Shown: positions 51,130-60,560, counted from the first letter of the stretch. The stretch is 64,000 nucleotides of DNA from Hymenobacter negativus (GCF_017571495.1 NZ_JAGETZ010000002.1:186001-250000); one strand, 5' to 3'. Numbers and translations: made by a program. The notes: a model not told the origin generated them from the sequence alone.

Positions 51130-51870
51130 ATGCGTACCCTCGCCCTTGATATTGGCAACACGGCTGTGAAAGCTGGTTGTTTTGATGGCCCGGTGCTACG
51201 GGCAATGGCGGCCGGCCTCACGGCGGCCGAAGTGCATGAGCTAGTGAAACGCTGGGAGCCCCAGCATGTAATTGTGGCCTCGGTGGCCGAGGCGGCGGTG
51301 CTAACCGTGGAGGAGCTGCGAGACGTGGTGCCGGGCGAAATCTTGGCTTTTAGCCCTGGTACCACGCTGGTACCCCTCCGCAATGCCTATGCCACGCGAC
51401 ACACGCTCGGGGCCGACCGGCTGGCGGGGGCTGTAGGTGCCGCCGCCCTGTTGCCGGGCCGCGATACGCTCATTATTGATGCAGGTACGGCCCTGAAGTT
51501 TGACTTGGTGACGGCCGATGGCACTTACCATGGTGGTAGCATCGCGGCAGGTCTAGCCATGCGGCTGCGGGCGCTGCACGCCTTCACGGGGCGGCTGCCG
51601 CTGCTGGAATTGCCGGCAGCTGATGCAACGATTCCACTCGTGGGTGACTCCACTACCGGGAGCCTGCTGAGCGGCGTAGTGAATGGCACGGTAGCTGAAA
51701 TCGGGGGCTTACTAACTCAATATCAACAGCAGTACCCCAGCCTGGCGGTGCTGCTGACCGGAGGGGATGCCGCCTTTCTGGCGACCCGGCTCCCAAATAG
51801 TATCTTTGTTGTCCCCGAGCTGGTACTGCTTGGGCTAAATCGGATTTTAGTTTATCATGTTGACAAGTAA
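51130..51870 (+). CDS. coaX: Type III pantothenate kinase
   Basis: 246 aa from the ATG at 51130. It catalyses the first step of coenzyme A synthesis. It has the ASKHA fold with LALDIGNTAVKAG (phosphate 1, Asp7), LGADRLAGAVGA and IIDAGTALKFDLV (phosphate 2 and catalytic region), and GGSIAAGLAMRLRALHAFTGRLP as the pantothenate-binding part. It leads a run coaX - OMP - lptC - small membrane protein - ppiD, an order seen in many Bacteroidota. Confidence 0.95.
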   Translation: MRTLALDIGNTAVKAGCFDGPVLRAMAAGLTAAEVHELVKRWEPQHVIVASVAEAAVLTVEELRDVVPGEILAFSPGTTLVPLRNAYATRHTLGADRLAGAVGAAALLPGRDTLIIDAGTALKFDLVTADGTYHGGSIAAGLAMRLRALHAFTGRLPLLELPAADATIPLVGDSTTGSLLSGVVNGTVAEIGGLLTQYQQQYPSLAVLLTGGDAAFLATRLPNSIFVVPELVLLGLNRILVYHVDK

Positions 51871-51874
51871 AGAG

Positions 51875-53185
51875 ATGGAGTTGCGCTTGCTGGGACTGGT
51901 GCTGGGTGGCGTGTTGGTGACGGCTGGTGCGCAGGCACAGGGCCTCGGCAACTCGCCGTACTCACGTATCGGTTTGGGCGATTTCAATGCCAATACCGGC
52001 GGCGTACGCCAAATGGGCATGGGCGGCGTGGGCTTGGCGGCGCCTAATGCGGTTAATGTGAATGAGCTGAATCCGGCGTTGCTGTACTACACTAGCCGGA
52101 CCACGTTTGAGGCGGGATACAACGGCCAGTTCAAAACAGTGAAAAATGCTACGGCATCGAGCCGTAGCGGCAATGGTACCTTGGGCTACCTAGCGCTGTC
52201 GGTGCCGCTGAGTACCCGGTGGGGCGCGGCCGTGGGCCTGAAGCCGTTGAGCTCTGTCGACTATGAATCGAATACAGTGCAGGCCGTGGCCAACAAGCCA
52301 GAAGATACTGAGTTGACTCAGTTGAAAGGCACGGGCGGTGTTTCGGAGGCTTATTTTGGCCAGGGCGTGCGCATTGCCAAAGGCTTTACGCTGGGCTTCA
52401 CCGCCTCCTACGTGTTCGGAACGGTGGATGAAACGACGGGTACCACTCTGCAAATTGCCAATAGCAGTGAAGCTGCCGTGAAATCGGTTGACCGCCAGCA
52501 CACCCGCTACTCGGACTTTGCCTTCCGGGCCGGGGCGCACTACCGCCAAAAAGTGGGCAAGACCCTGAACATGAACGTGGGTGGCGTATACAGCTTTTCG
52601 CACCAGCTCAACGGGTTGCAAACCAATACCCGCGAGCGGGAGAATGCCGACGGGACACTCATTGGAACCTCTACGTTGCTGAGCGACGGCCGAGGCAGCG
52701 TCTTCGTACCGGCCCTGACCCAAGTGGGGGTTAGCTTCGATAACGACCGGAACTGGAGCCTGAACCTAGATGTGTCGCAGCAACAGTGGTCGCAGTTTCG
52801 CAACTTCACCAACAACGGACCGGAGCTTAAGAACACCCTGCGCTTTGGGCTGGGGGGCGAAATTTCGCCCGACCCAGGCTCCGTAGAGCACTACTTCCAG
52901 CGCGTGACCTATCGCGCCGGTATCAACGTATCTCAGATGCCTTACCAACCGGGCGGCAATACCCTGTACGACCGGTCGGTGAGCTGGGGCTTTGCCTTCC
53001 CGTTGCCCACGGCCACGCCGCTGGAGGCCACCACCTTCAGTCTGGCATTCACCTACGGCATGCGCGGCAATACGAGCCTGCTCCAAACCGCTAGTGGTTC
53101 CAGCAATGTGCAGGAAAACTACATCCGCGGCCAGTTGGGCATCACGCTGAACAACCGCTGGTTCATCAAGCGCCGTCTGCAATAA
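51875..53185 (+). CDS. Outer-membrane beta-barrel protein (FadL/OmpP1-like)
   Basis: 436 aa from the ATG at 51875, which gives a clean signal peptide ending AGAQAQ. An ATG at 51857 would overlap coaX. NSPYSRIGLGDFNANTGGVRQMGMGGVGLAAPNAVNVNELNPALL is the FadL/TodX-type start seen in Bacteroidota barrels. Alternating beta strands then continue to the end (FRNFTNNGPELKNTLRFGLGGEISP; LGITLNNRWFIKRRL). It sits in the outer membrane; the substrate is unknown. Its place beside lptC hints at an envelope biogenesis role. Confidence 0.75.
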   Translation: MELRLLGLVLGGVLVTAGAQAQGLGNSPYSRIGLGDFNANTGGVRQMGMGGVGLAAPNAVNVNELNPALLYYTSRTTFEAGYNGQFKTVKNATASSRSGNGTLGYLALSVPLSTRWGAAVGLKPLSSVDYESNTVQAVANKPEDTELTQLKGTGGVSEAYFGQGVRIAKGFTLGFTASYVFGTVDETTGTTLQIANSSEAAVKSVDRQHTRYSDFAFRAGAHYRQKVGKTLNMNVGGVYSFSHQLNGLQTNTRERENADGTLIGTSTLLSDGRGSVFVPALTQVGVSFDNDRNWSLNLDVSQQQWSQFRNFTNNGPELKNTLRFGLGGEISPDPGSVEHYFQRVTYRAGINVSQMPYQPGGNTLYDRSVSWGFAFPLPTATPLEATTFSLAFTYGMRGNTSLLQTASGSSNVQENYIRGQLGITLNNRWFIKRRLQ

Positions 53186-53212
53186 TTCTCATCCCAAAAC
53201 AGCTCAAGCGAA

Positions 53213-53770
53213 TTGTTCGGATTCAAAATCTGGTGGGGGAGTGGGGTGCTGGCAATGCTGGCCTTGGCCAGCTGTGACAAGCAGAAGGTCACGGGTCCCC
53301 GGATGGTGTATAAGGGCCCGTTTATGGAGACGACCAACGTGCTGACGCTGGTCAGCGACTCGGCCAAGCTGAAGTTTCAGCTGACTGCGCCGCTGGAGCA
53401 GCAATTCGAAAATGGCGACATCATCTACCCCAAGGGCATGATGGTCACATTTTATTCGGCCGATGGCAAGAAGACGGTTATCAACACCCTCCGCGCTAAT
53501 TACGGCAAGTCCGACAAGGGGAAGAACCTCTACATCATGCGCGGCAAGGTGCATGTAGTGAACGTGCCCGAGCGGCAGAATATGCGCACCGAGGAGTTGT
53601 TCTTCGACAAGAACAAGCAGTTGATTTACACCGACACTGCCATGTTTGTGAAAGTAGAAACGCCCACCGAATATATTGACGGCTACGGGCTGAAGGCCAA
53701 CCAAAACTTCTCGCTCTACAGCATCAAGCGGCCCACGGGCATCTTGGCCAAAACCGGGGCCGGCCTCTAA
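53213..53770 (+). CDS. lptC: LPS export periplasmic protein LptC
   Basis: 185 aa from a TTG start; no in-frame ATG is better placed. A lipoprotein signal (VLAMLALASCDKQ) anchors it to a membrane, unlike E. coli LptC, which has a helix. The beta-jellyroll includes GPFMETTNVLTLVSDSAKLKFQLTAPLE, NGDIIYPKGMMVTFYSADGK, ANYGKSDKGKNLYIMRGKVHVVN and LFFDKNKQLIYTDTAMFVKVETP. It takes LPS from the LptBFG pump. The start codon choice is uncertain. Confidence 0.85.
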   Translation: MFGFKIWWGSGVLAMLALASCDKQKVTGPRMVYKGPFMETTNVLTLVSDSAKLKFQLTAPLEQQFENGDIIYPKGMMVTFYSADGKKTVINTLRANYGKSDKGKNLYIMRGKVHVVNVPERQNMRTEELFFDKNKQLIYTDTAMFVKVETPTEYIDGYGLKANQNFSLYSIKRPTGILAKTGAGL

Positions 53771-53788
53771 GCGCGGCCTCTTCTTTCT

Positions 53789-54052
53789 ATGACATTCGAC
53801 AAACACCTGCTGCGCACCGTTCTCTTTTCCGTGGGCGTGGTGGCGCTGGTTATCGGCATCTACCAGACGGTTTTCTACAACGACCTGGCCCGGAACTACT
53901 GGCTATTCATGGTGTCGATGACGTGCTGGATGCCGCTGCTGTATTGGCGGCAGCAAGAGCGGCTGGCCGAGAAAATTGCCGAGCAGGAAGCCAAACTGGC
54001 CAAGCAGGCCCGCGCCAAAACGCCCGCCAAATCGGCTAAAAAGCGCCGCTAA
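53789..54052 (+). CDS. Small membrane protein with basic tail
   Basis: 87 aa. Two membrane helices (TVLFSVGVVALVIGIYQTVF and YWLFMVSMTCWMPLLYW) are followed by a Lys/Ala/Arg-rich coiled tail (KIAEQEAKLAKQARAKTPAKSAKKRR). No family was recognised. It is 18 bp from lptC and in the same transcript; a role in envelope assembly is possible but unproven. Confidence 0.7.
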   Translation: MTFDKHLLRTVLFSVGVVALVIGIYQTVFYNDLARNYWLFMVSMTCWMPLLYWRQQERLAEKIAEQEAKLAKQARAKTPAKSAKKRR

Positions 54053-54215
54053 CGTTGGCATTGCCAACCCCACCGAAATGGGTGCGGCCATTGCCGCAAT
54101 GGTTTCGGTAGCTGAGCACTAGACTTTAAAACGGGTAAAACTTTGATTCCCGGCCAAATTCTGGTTATTTTGCGCCTCTTTTGACTAACACGGATTCGAT
54201 TCTTTTGACAAGTAA

Positions 54216-56339
54216 ATGGCTTTAATTAACACGATTCGGGAAAAATCGGGCTGGGCGGTAGGCACCGTGGCTGTCGGGATGCTGCTCTTCATTGTGGGCG
54301 GCGACCTGGTAGGCGGTAAAAACCGTCTCTTCAACCGCAACGACCAGACAGTGGGCGAAGTAGCTGGCCAGAAGGTCGAAATCGCCGATTATAACAACGC
54401 GCTGGAGCAAGCCAAGCAAGCTTTTGTGGCTCAGCAGCAGCGCCAGCCCGACGACCAGGCGCTTGGCTACCTACGCGACCAGGCCTGGAACCAGACCATC
54501 TACCGCATGGCATTCCAGCCGGAGTGGGAGAAGCTGGGCCTGACCGTGAGCGACGACGAACTGGTGGATATGGTGCAAGGCGACAACATCAGCCCCGGCA
54601 TCAAGCAGGCTTTCACCGACCAGAAAACGGGTCAGTTTGACAAGGCCCGCTTGATTGAGTACCTGAAAAACCTCGACAAGCTGCCCCCCGAAAACCAGGC
54701 CGCCTGGCACAACTTCGAAGCCAACCTGCCCGCCGAGCGCCTTGCCAACAAGTACAACGCCCTGCTGAAGAACTCGGTGTACGTGACGGCTGCCGAAGCC
54801 AAGCGCTTCGACGTGAGCCAGAACACGAAGGCCACTCTCAAGTACTTGTTTGTGCCCTACGGCAGCATCTCGGACTCGGCAGTTAAGGTGACCGACGAGC
54901 AGCTGCAAGCCTATCTCGACAAGAACAAGAGCAAATACAAGGTAGAAGACGGCCGCTCGGTGGAATACATCACCATTCCGGTGGTAGCTTCGAAAGAGGA
55001 CAGCGCCGTGGTGAAAAATTCCATTGCGGAGCTAACTACGCAGTTTGCCTCGGCTCCGGTCGATTCGCTGTTTGTGATGCAGAACTCGGAATTGCAGCCC
55101 AATAATGCTTTCCGTAGCCCCGCCGATTTGCCCGAAGAGCTGCGCAAGCAATTGCCCCTGACCCAGGGTAAAGTGTACGGCCCTTATGCGGAAGGCGGTA
55201 CGTACTCGCTCTACAAAGTGTCGGCCGTTGGCACGGGCAAAGAGCCCGCCGCCCGCGCCAGCCACATCCTCATCAAGGCCGAAGGCACGACGCCCGAAGC
55301 CAAGGCGGCGGCGAAAGCCAAGGCACAGGACCTACTGAACAAAATCAAAGGCGGCGCTGACTTTGCTGCCATGGCCCGTCAGTTCGGAACCGACGGTACC
55401 AAAGACCAGGGCGGTGACCTCGGCTGGTTCGGCAAGGGCCGCATGGTGCCCGAGTTTGAGAAAGCCATTTTTGGCGCTACTTCCACGGGGCTGCTGCCCA
55501 ACGTGGTAGAAACTTCGTTCGGCTACCACATCATCAAAATCACGGCCGTGCCCACTAAGCAAACTTATCAAGTTGCTGAAGTGAAGAAAACCATCGCTCC
55601 GAGCGATGCCACCCGCGAAGCTGCGTATGCCAAGGCCCAGCAGCTGAAAGGCGAGGCTACCGACCTAGAAAGCTTCCGCAAGCTGGTGACCAAGGACAAA
55701 ACCCTGCAAAAGCAGGAAGCCAAAAACCTGGACCGTGGTGCTCGCGCCGTGAACAACCTGCAGAACGCCCGTGAGCTGGTGCGCTGGGCCTTCGGCTTCA
55801 GCCCAACTGGCGCCGAAACCAAGGTTGGTGACATTTCGGAAGTGTACGAAATCGGCGACCAGTACGTGATTGCTGCCCTCACCGACGAGCGCGCCAAAGG
55901 CACGGCTACCGTGGCCAGCCTGCGCCCCGAGCTGTCGGCGGTGGTACGCAACGAGGAGAAGGCCAAGCAAATCATGGCCAAGCTGCCCAAGGCTGGCACC
56001 CTGGAAGAAATGGCCCAGAAATACGGTCCTACCGCTCAGGTAGGTACTGCCGACAACGTAGTACTCGGCCAGGGCAGCATTGCCAACGTCGGCTTCGAGC
56101 CGCTGGCTGTGGGCAAAGCCTACGCACTGAAGCCCGGCCAGAAGTCGGCCCCCATTCAGGGTGAGCAGGGCGTGCTGGTGGTTGAGCCCGTCACCGTGTC
56201 GCAGCCTGCCGTTGCCAACGATTTGAAAACCATCCGCCAGCAGCTGGCACAGCAGCGCGCCCAGGCACAGGATGGCAAGATTTACGAGGCTATCAAGGCC
56301 CACGCCAACGTGAAAGACAACCGCACGAAGTTTTTCTAG
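54216..56339 (+). CDS. ppiD: Peptidylprolyl isomerase PpiD-like, SurA N-terminal type
   Basis: 707 aa. An N-terminal membrane helix (TVAVGMLLFIVGGDLV) anchors it with the rest in the periplasm. A SurA_N-type chaperone domain is followed by one clear parvulin domain at about residues 345-450 (ASHILIKAEGTTPEAKAAAK; GGDLGWFGKGRMVPEFEKAIF; ETSFGYHIIKI). A second, degenerate parvulin-like region may follow. It helps fold exported and outer-membrane proteins. It is the last gene of the coaX-lptC run. A TTATTTTG upstream is one base off the -7 consensus. Confidence 0.9.
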   Translation: MALINTIREKSGWAVGTVAVGMLLFIVGGDLVGGKNRLFNRNDQTVGEVAGQKVEIADYNNALEQAKQAFVAQQQRQPDDQALGYLRDQAWNQTIYRMAFQPEWEKLGLTVSDDELVDMVQGDNISPGIKQAFTDQKTGQFDKARLIEYLKNLDKLPPENQAAWHNFEANLPAERLANKYNALLKNSVYVTAAEAKRFDVSQNTKATLKYLFVPYGSISDSAVKVTDEQLQAYLDKNKSKYKVEDGRSVEYITIPVVASKEDSAVVKNSIAELTTQFASAPVDSLFVMQNSELQPNNAFRSPADLPEELRKQLPLTQGKVYGPYAEGGTYSLYKVSAVGTGKEPAARASHILIKAEGTTPEAKAAAKAKAQDLLNKIKGGADFAAMARQFGTDGTKDQGGDLGWFGKGRMVPEFEKAIFGATSTGLLPNVVETSFGYHIIKITAVPTKQTYQVAEVKKTIAPSDATREAAYAKAQQLKGEATDLESFRKLVTKDKTLQKQEAKNLDRGARAVNNLQNARELVRWAFGFSPTGAETKVGDISEVYEIGDQYVIAALTDERAKGTATVASLRPELSAVVRNEEKAKQIMAKLPKAGTLEEMAQKYGPTAQVGTADNVVLGQGSIANVGFEPLAVGKAYALKPGQKSAPIQGEQGVLVVEPVTVSQPAVANDLKTIRQQLAQQRAQAQDGKIYEAIKAHANVKDNRTKFF

Positions 56340-56360
56340 GACGTCAATCCTTCGATTTGA

Positions 56361-56395
56361 AAAGGGCCGTACCTTCGGGGGCGGCCCTTTTTTTT
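56361..56395 (+). terminator. Hairpin terminator after ppiD
   Basis: Stem AAAGGGCCG with CGGCCCTTT and a T8 tail. Confidence 0.9.
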
Positions 56396-56508
56396 ATGCT
56401 TCTTTCCATGCGGAGCTGCTTTGAACGAAGCACTGGAATTCCGACGTTTAGGGCCTGCAACCGATGCAGTAGGATTCGGCCGCTGCTCTGAGAAACGACT
56501 TTTACACT

Positions 56509-58335
56509 ATGCGCTCACCCTCCCTCTTTGCATCTGCCGCGCTGCTGCTGGCATTATCGGCCCAGGCCCAGCCATCGAAACCGTGGTCCCCGGTAAGCAG
56601 CACGACGTTGGCGCAGGACTATGCCCGACGGGGCGAGCACGAAAAGGTGGTTTTTCTTTTTGAAAAACTATCGGCCGAGGAGCAGACGAGTCTGGCAGTA
56701 TTCCCGGTATACCTGACTTCGCTGCAGGCACTTAAGAAATACAAGGAAGCCGAAAAAGTAGCCAAAAAAGCTGTCAAGCTGCATCCCGAAGATGCCACCA
56801 TGGGGGTAGCATTGGGCGGGGTATACAAAGCCGCTGGCGATGCGCCCGCCGCTGAGAAGCAGTGGAACAAGGTGCTGGCTCAGCTGACGCCCGCACAGGT
56901 GGTGCCCGTAGCCACCGACTTCGAGCGCCGCGAACTGCCCGAGTGGACAGAGAAAACCTATCTGCGCGGCCGGGCGCTGGCTAAAAACGACACCGAGTAC
57001 GCACCGCAGCTTATTCAGCTTTACACCCAGATGCAGAACCAGCCCCAGGTGCTGGCCGAAACCCTGCGCCTCATTGCCCAGGATGACAAGCAGCTGCCTT
57101 ACGTGCGCAACATGCTGCAGAACGCCCTGCACGAGGAAAAGGATTTCGATGCGCTGGAGAAGCAGTTGCTTACCGCCACGCAGGAACACCCCGAGCAAGC
57201 CGCCTACAGTGAGTTGTTGCTCTGGCTGCAGATGCAGCGTCGGGACTTTGGCGGGGCGTTGGTGCAGGCGCGGGCATTGGACCGGCGCGGCCGAAGCGAG
57301 GGGGTGCGGGTGCTGGAAGTAGCAGCCATTGCGCAGCAGAATAAGGATTACGAAACAGCCATCGACGGCTTCAGCTACGTGGCCAAGGAATATCGCAATG
57401 GGCCATACTACAACGCTGCCCGGCAGCGTCTGCTACAAGCCCGCGAGGTTCAGGTGCGCGAAACTTACCCAGTAGACATGACGAAGGTTCGCGCTCTGGT
57501 CGCGGAATATGAGCAGCTGCTGGCGGAGTTGGGGCGCACGCCCGAAACTGCGCCTGTGCTCCGCAACCTGGCCAACCTCTACGCTTTCCAGCTGAATGAC
57601 CGGGCCAAGGCCATGACGCTGCTTCAGCAGGTAATTGATATGCCGCGCGCCAGCGACGATGTGGTAGACGAGGCCAAAATCACGCAGGGCGATTTGTATA
57701 TCCTAAAAGGGGAGCCCTGGGAGGCCACGCTGCTGTATTCGCAGGTGGAGAAATCGCATAAGGACTCGCCGCTGGGCTACGAGGCCAAGCTGCGCAATGC
57801 CCGCCTGAGCTACTACGCCGGCGATTTCAAGCTGTCTCAAAGTCACCTCGACATCCTGAAAGAAGCTACCACCCGCGAAATCGCCAACGATGCCATGCAG
57901 CTCTCGCTGCTGATTCAGGACAACACCGTAGAAGACACCCTCGGCATCGGTCTGAAGGCCTACGCCAGCGTGGAGCAGTTGGTGTTTCAGAACAAGATTC
58001 CGGAAGCGATAAAGGGCCTGGATGACTTGCTGGAGAAGTTCCCCGGCCATGCCCTTTCCGACGATACCTACTACCTAAAGGCCCAGCTCCAGCGCCGTAT
58101 CGGCGACTTTCCGGGGGCCATTGCCACCTTGGAGCGCATCACCAACAACCCCAAATACGACGTGTTGAGCGACGACGCGCTGTTCTTGCTGGCCCGCATC
58201 CAGGAGGAAGATGTGAAAGACAAGGTGAAAGCGCAGGAGCTGTATAATCAGGTTATCGTGAAGTACCCAGGTAGCATCTACGTGGCGGAAGCCCGCAAGC
58301 GCTTCCGCAAATTGCGGGGGGATGGAGTGCAGTAG
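56509..58335 (+). CDS. Secreted TPR repeat protein
   Basis: 608 aa. The signal peptide ends LALSAQAQ. The rest is helical repeats: LAQDYARRGEHEKVVFLFEKL, YLTSLQALKKYKEAEKVAKKAVKLHP, ETAIDGFSYVAKEYRNGPYYNAA, and near the end EAIKGLDDLLEKFPGHALSDDTYYLKAQLQRRIGDFPGAIATLERI with KVKAQELYNQVIVKYPGSIYVAEARKRFR. It is a periplasmic or outer-membrane-facing scaffold protein of unknown partner. It is followed by one half of a GTCATGCTGAGC repeat. Confidence 0.82.
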   Translation: MRSPSLFASAALLLALSAQAQPSKPWSPVSSTTLAQDYARRGEHEKVVFLFEKLSAEEQTSLAVFPVYLTSLQALKKYKEAEKVAKKAVKLHPEDATMGVALGGVYKAAGDAPAAEKQWNKVLAQLTPAQVVPVATDFERRELPEWTEKTYLRGRALAKNDTEYAPQLIQLYTQMQNQPQVLAETLRLIAQDDKQLPYVRNMLQNALHEEKDFDALEKQLLTATQEHPEQAAYSELLLWLQMQRRDFGGALVQARALDRRGRSEGVRVLEVAAIAQQNKDYETAIDGFSYVAKEYRNGPYYNAARQRLLQAREVQVRETYPVDMTKVRALVAEYEQLLAELGRTPETAPVLRNLANLYAFQLNDRAKAMTLLQQVIDMPRASDDVVDEAKITQGDLYILKGEPWEATLLYSQVEKSHKDSPLGYEAKLRNARLSYYAGDFKLSQSHLDILKEATTREIANDAMQLSLLIQDNTVEDTLGIGLKAYASVEQLVFQNKIPEAIKGLDDLLEKFPGHALSDDTYYLKAQLQRRIGDFPGAIATLERITNNPKYDVLSDDALFLLARIQEEDVKDKVKAQELYNQVIVKYPGSIYVAEARKRFRKLRGDGVQ

Positions 58336-58373
58336 AGTAGGGGATAAGTAGGAGTTCGTGGAATGAAAGCAGC

Positions 58374-58409
58374 ACGTCATGCTGAGCGCAGCCGAAGCAT
58401 CTCGCGTGC
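58374..58409. repeat. Single half-copy of the GTCATGCTGAGC repeat
   Basis: It reads ACGTCATGCTGAGCGCAGCC and on to CTCGCGTGC, with no opposite arm nearby. It is almost the same as the arm at 3003 and 27657. Confidence 0.8.
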
Positions 58410-58427
58410 TTCTTAGCCCAAACATTC

Positions 58428-58541
58428 CTACCCAAAAAACACCACCAGTATTACCAATATCACGATAAATGTGCCGTACATCAGCGCCTCGGTGCCGATG
58501 TACTGGCGGTATTGGCGGAAAAAATCCTGAAGCTTGCGCAT
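58428..58541 (-). CDS. 37-residue single-helix membrane protein
   Basis: The minus strand encodes a short basic, amphipathic start (MRKLQDFFRQYRQYIGTEAL) followed by one membrane helix (MYGTFIVILVILVVFFG) and a TAG stop. Support for it being real is a minus-strand -7 box (TACCTTTG) 27 bp upstream and a plausible composition. It is too short for standard gene calling. Function unknown; small membrane proteins often bind larger ones. Confidence 0.6.
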   Translation of the reverse strand: MRKLQDFFRQYRQYIGTEALMYGTFIVILVILVVFFG

Positions 58542-58567
58542 GGGGCGGGGCACTGAAATGATGGGCC

Positions 58568-58575
58568 CAAAGGTA
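58568..58575 (-). promoter_or_regulatory. Bacteroidota -7 box TACCTTTG (minus strand)
   Basis: CAAAGGTA on the plus strand, 27 bp upstream of the 37-residue protein. It is back to back with the recJ promoter. Confidence 0.6.
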
Positions 58576-58606
58576 GGGCCGGCGGGCACGAGGCAGGGTT
58601 TGGTCG

Positions 58607-58614
58607 TACTTTTG
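58607..58614 (+). promoter_or_regulatory. Bacteroidota -7 box TACTTTTG
   Basis: It lies 24 bp before the recJ ATG at 58638. Confidence 0.6.
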
Positions 58615-58637
58615 AAGCCATTTTGACGAAGTATCCA

Positions 58638-60377
58638 ATGACCCTATCCGCTGGTAAGCGCTGGAATTATATCCCCGACCCTGACCCTGTCCAGGTCAAC
58701 TCCCTGACCCAGGCCCTCTTCATTGCCCCCGAAATAGCCGCCTTGCTGGTGCAGCGTGGCATCGACACGCCCGAAGCCGCTGCCGCCTTCTTCCACCCCG
58801 ACCTGCGCCAGTTGCCCAACCCGTTGCTGATGCGCAGCATGGACCGCGCCGTGGCCCGCCTCGCTCATGCCCTGGATGCTGACGAAAAGGTGCTCGTGCT
58901 TGGTGATTACGACGTGGACGGCATTACCTCCGTGGCCACGGTGATGAGCTACCTCACCCCGCTGTTCGGTGCAGAGCGGCTGCGCGACTACATTCCTGAC
59001 CGCTACACTGAGGGCTACGGCATCTCGCAGAAGGCCATTGACGTAGCCGCCGACCAGGGCTTTGCGCTCATCATCGCGCTCGATTGCGGCGTCAAGGCTG
59101 TGGAGCAGGTGGCCTATGCTAGTAGCCGCGGCGTCGATTTTATCATCTGCGACCACCACTTGCCCGGCGAGGAACTGCCGGCCGCCGTGGCCGTGCTCGA
59201 CCCCAAGCGGGCCGACTGCCCATACCCCTATAAGGAACTCTCGGGCTGCGGTGTGGGCTTCAAGCTAATGCAGGCGCTGGGCGAGCATTTGGGGTTGCCG
59301 TATGCCCCGTTGTACGACTTGCTGGATTTGGTGACCGTTAGCATTGCAGCCGACATTGTGCCCATCACAGGCGAAAACCGTATTCTGGCTTCCTACGGCC
59401 TGCGGCGGTTTAATGAGGACATTGCCCAGCTGCGCCCCGGCCTGGCCGCCCTGCGCGAGCTGGCTACCCTGCGTGAAGGCCCAATGGGCATCAGCGGCCT
59501 GATATTCGGCTTTGCGCCGCGCATCAACGCCGCCGGCCGCATGGGCGATGCCCGCCGCGCCGTGGCCATGCTGCTGGCACCCGACCAGCAGGAGGCCCGC
59601 TACACCGCCGAAGTGGTGGACCAGATGAACCAGCAGCGGCGCGGCTCCGACCAGCACACCACTCAGGAGGCGCTGGACATGATTGCCGGCGACCCCACCC
59701 TGCAAAACGCCCATGCCACCGTGCTCTACAAGGCCGACTGGCATCAGGGCGTGCTCGGCATCGTGGCCTCGCGCTGCCTCGACCAATACTACCGCCCCAC
59801 CGTTATCCTGACGCAGCGCGATGGCAAAGCCACCGGCTCGGCCCGCTCCGTGGCGGGGTTCGACGTGCACGAGGCCCTGGAAGCCTGCGCCCCGCTGCTC
59901 GACCAGTTTGGGGGGCACCGCGCTGCCGCTGGCCTTACCCTGAAGGTGGAAAACGTGCCCGCTTTCCAGAAGCGCTTTGAGGAAGTGGTAGCCCACACCC
60001 TCACCACCGAGCACTTGGTGCGGCCCGTCGAAATTGCAGCCGTGCTGCCCATTGGCCGCATCACGGAGGAATTTTTTGCCGAATTGCGGCGCATGGAGCC
60101 CTTCGGCCCCGGCAACCCCAACCCGGTATTTGCCTCGCAGCGGCTGATTGCCGTGCCGCACAGTGCCCGTGTAGTAGGTCAGGGGCACCTCAAGCTGCGC
60201 CTCGCCTCGGCCGACGCGCAGGGTCCCGCGGTGGACGCCATCGGCTTCGGCCTGGCCGACTACCTGCCCCAGATTGAGCAGGGCCAGCCCTTTAGTGCCT
60301 GCTACACCGTGGAGCTGAACGAATACCGCGGCCAGCGCGCCGTGCAGCTCCGCCTGCTGGACGTGCGTTGGGAGTAG
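58638..60377 (+). CDS. recJ: Single-stranded-DNA-specific exonuclease RecJ
   Basis: 579 aa from the ATG at 58638; a TTG at 58623 would add five residues. It is a 5'-3' ssDNA exonuclease used in recombination and mismatch repair. DHH-family motifs: VLGDYDVDGITSVATVMSYL, DCGVKAVEQV, ICDHHLPGEELP (the DHH) and KADWHQGVLGIVASRC, then GGHRAAAGLTL (DHHA1). The C-terminal OB fold ends with RGQRAVQLRLLDVRW. Length and order are typical. Confidence 0.96.
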   Translation: MTLSAGKRWNYIPDPDPVQVNSLTQALFIAPEIAALLVQRGIDTPEAAAAFFHPDLRQLPNPLLMRSMDRAVARLAHALDADEKVLVLGDYDVDGITSVATVMSYLTPLFGAERLRDYIPDRYTEGYGISQKAIDVAADQGFALIIALDCGVKAVEQVAYASSRGVDFIICDHHLPGEELPAAVAVLDPKRADCPYPYKELSGCGVGFKLMQALGEHLGLPYAPLYDLLDLVTVSIAADIVPITGENRILASYGLRRFNEDIAQLRPGLAALRELATLREGPMGISGLIFGFAPRINAAGRMGDARRAVAMLLAPDQQEARYTAEVVDQMNQQRRGSDQHTTQEALDMIAGDPTLQNAHATVLYKADWHQGVLGIVASRCLDQYYRPTVILTQRDGKATGSARSVAGFDVHEALEACAPLLDQFGGHRAAAGLTLKVENVPAFQKRFEEVVAHTLTTEHLVRPVEIAAVLPIGRITEEFFAELRRMEPFGPGNPNPVFASQRLIAVPHSARVVGQGHLKLRLASADAQGPAVDAIGFGLADYLPQIEQGQPFSACYTVELNEYRGQRAVQLRLLDVRWE

Positions 60378-60404
60378 GGGCGAACCATTGAGCCACCGAT
60401 GATT

Positions 60405-60530
60405 TGCTACATTTCCTGCGATTTTGGAATTCTGTAGCATCGAACCTGCTACATTTTTTACGATGCAGGAATTTTGTAGCAGCTCCGTTGCTACATTTTT
60501 TTCCGGGTGCCGACGTTTGTAGCAACCCAT
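60405..60530. repeat. Three tandem 42-bp units, each TGCTACATTT...GTAGCA
   Basis: Units start at 60405, 60447 and 60489, exactly 42 bp apart. Each opens TGCTACATTT and has GTAGCA about 29 bp later (60434, 60476, 60519), forming an inverted pair. The sequence between differs among units. The array lies directly upstream of an HTH gene. Confidence 0.85.
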
Positions 60531-60560
60531 TCCGGCCATTAGCGGCCGTTCGGTGGACGA

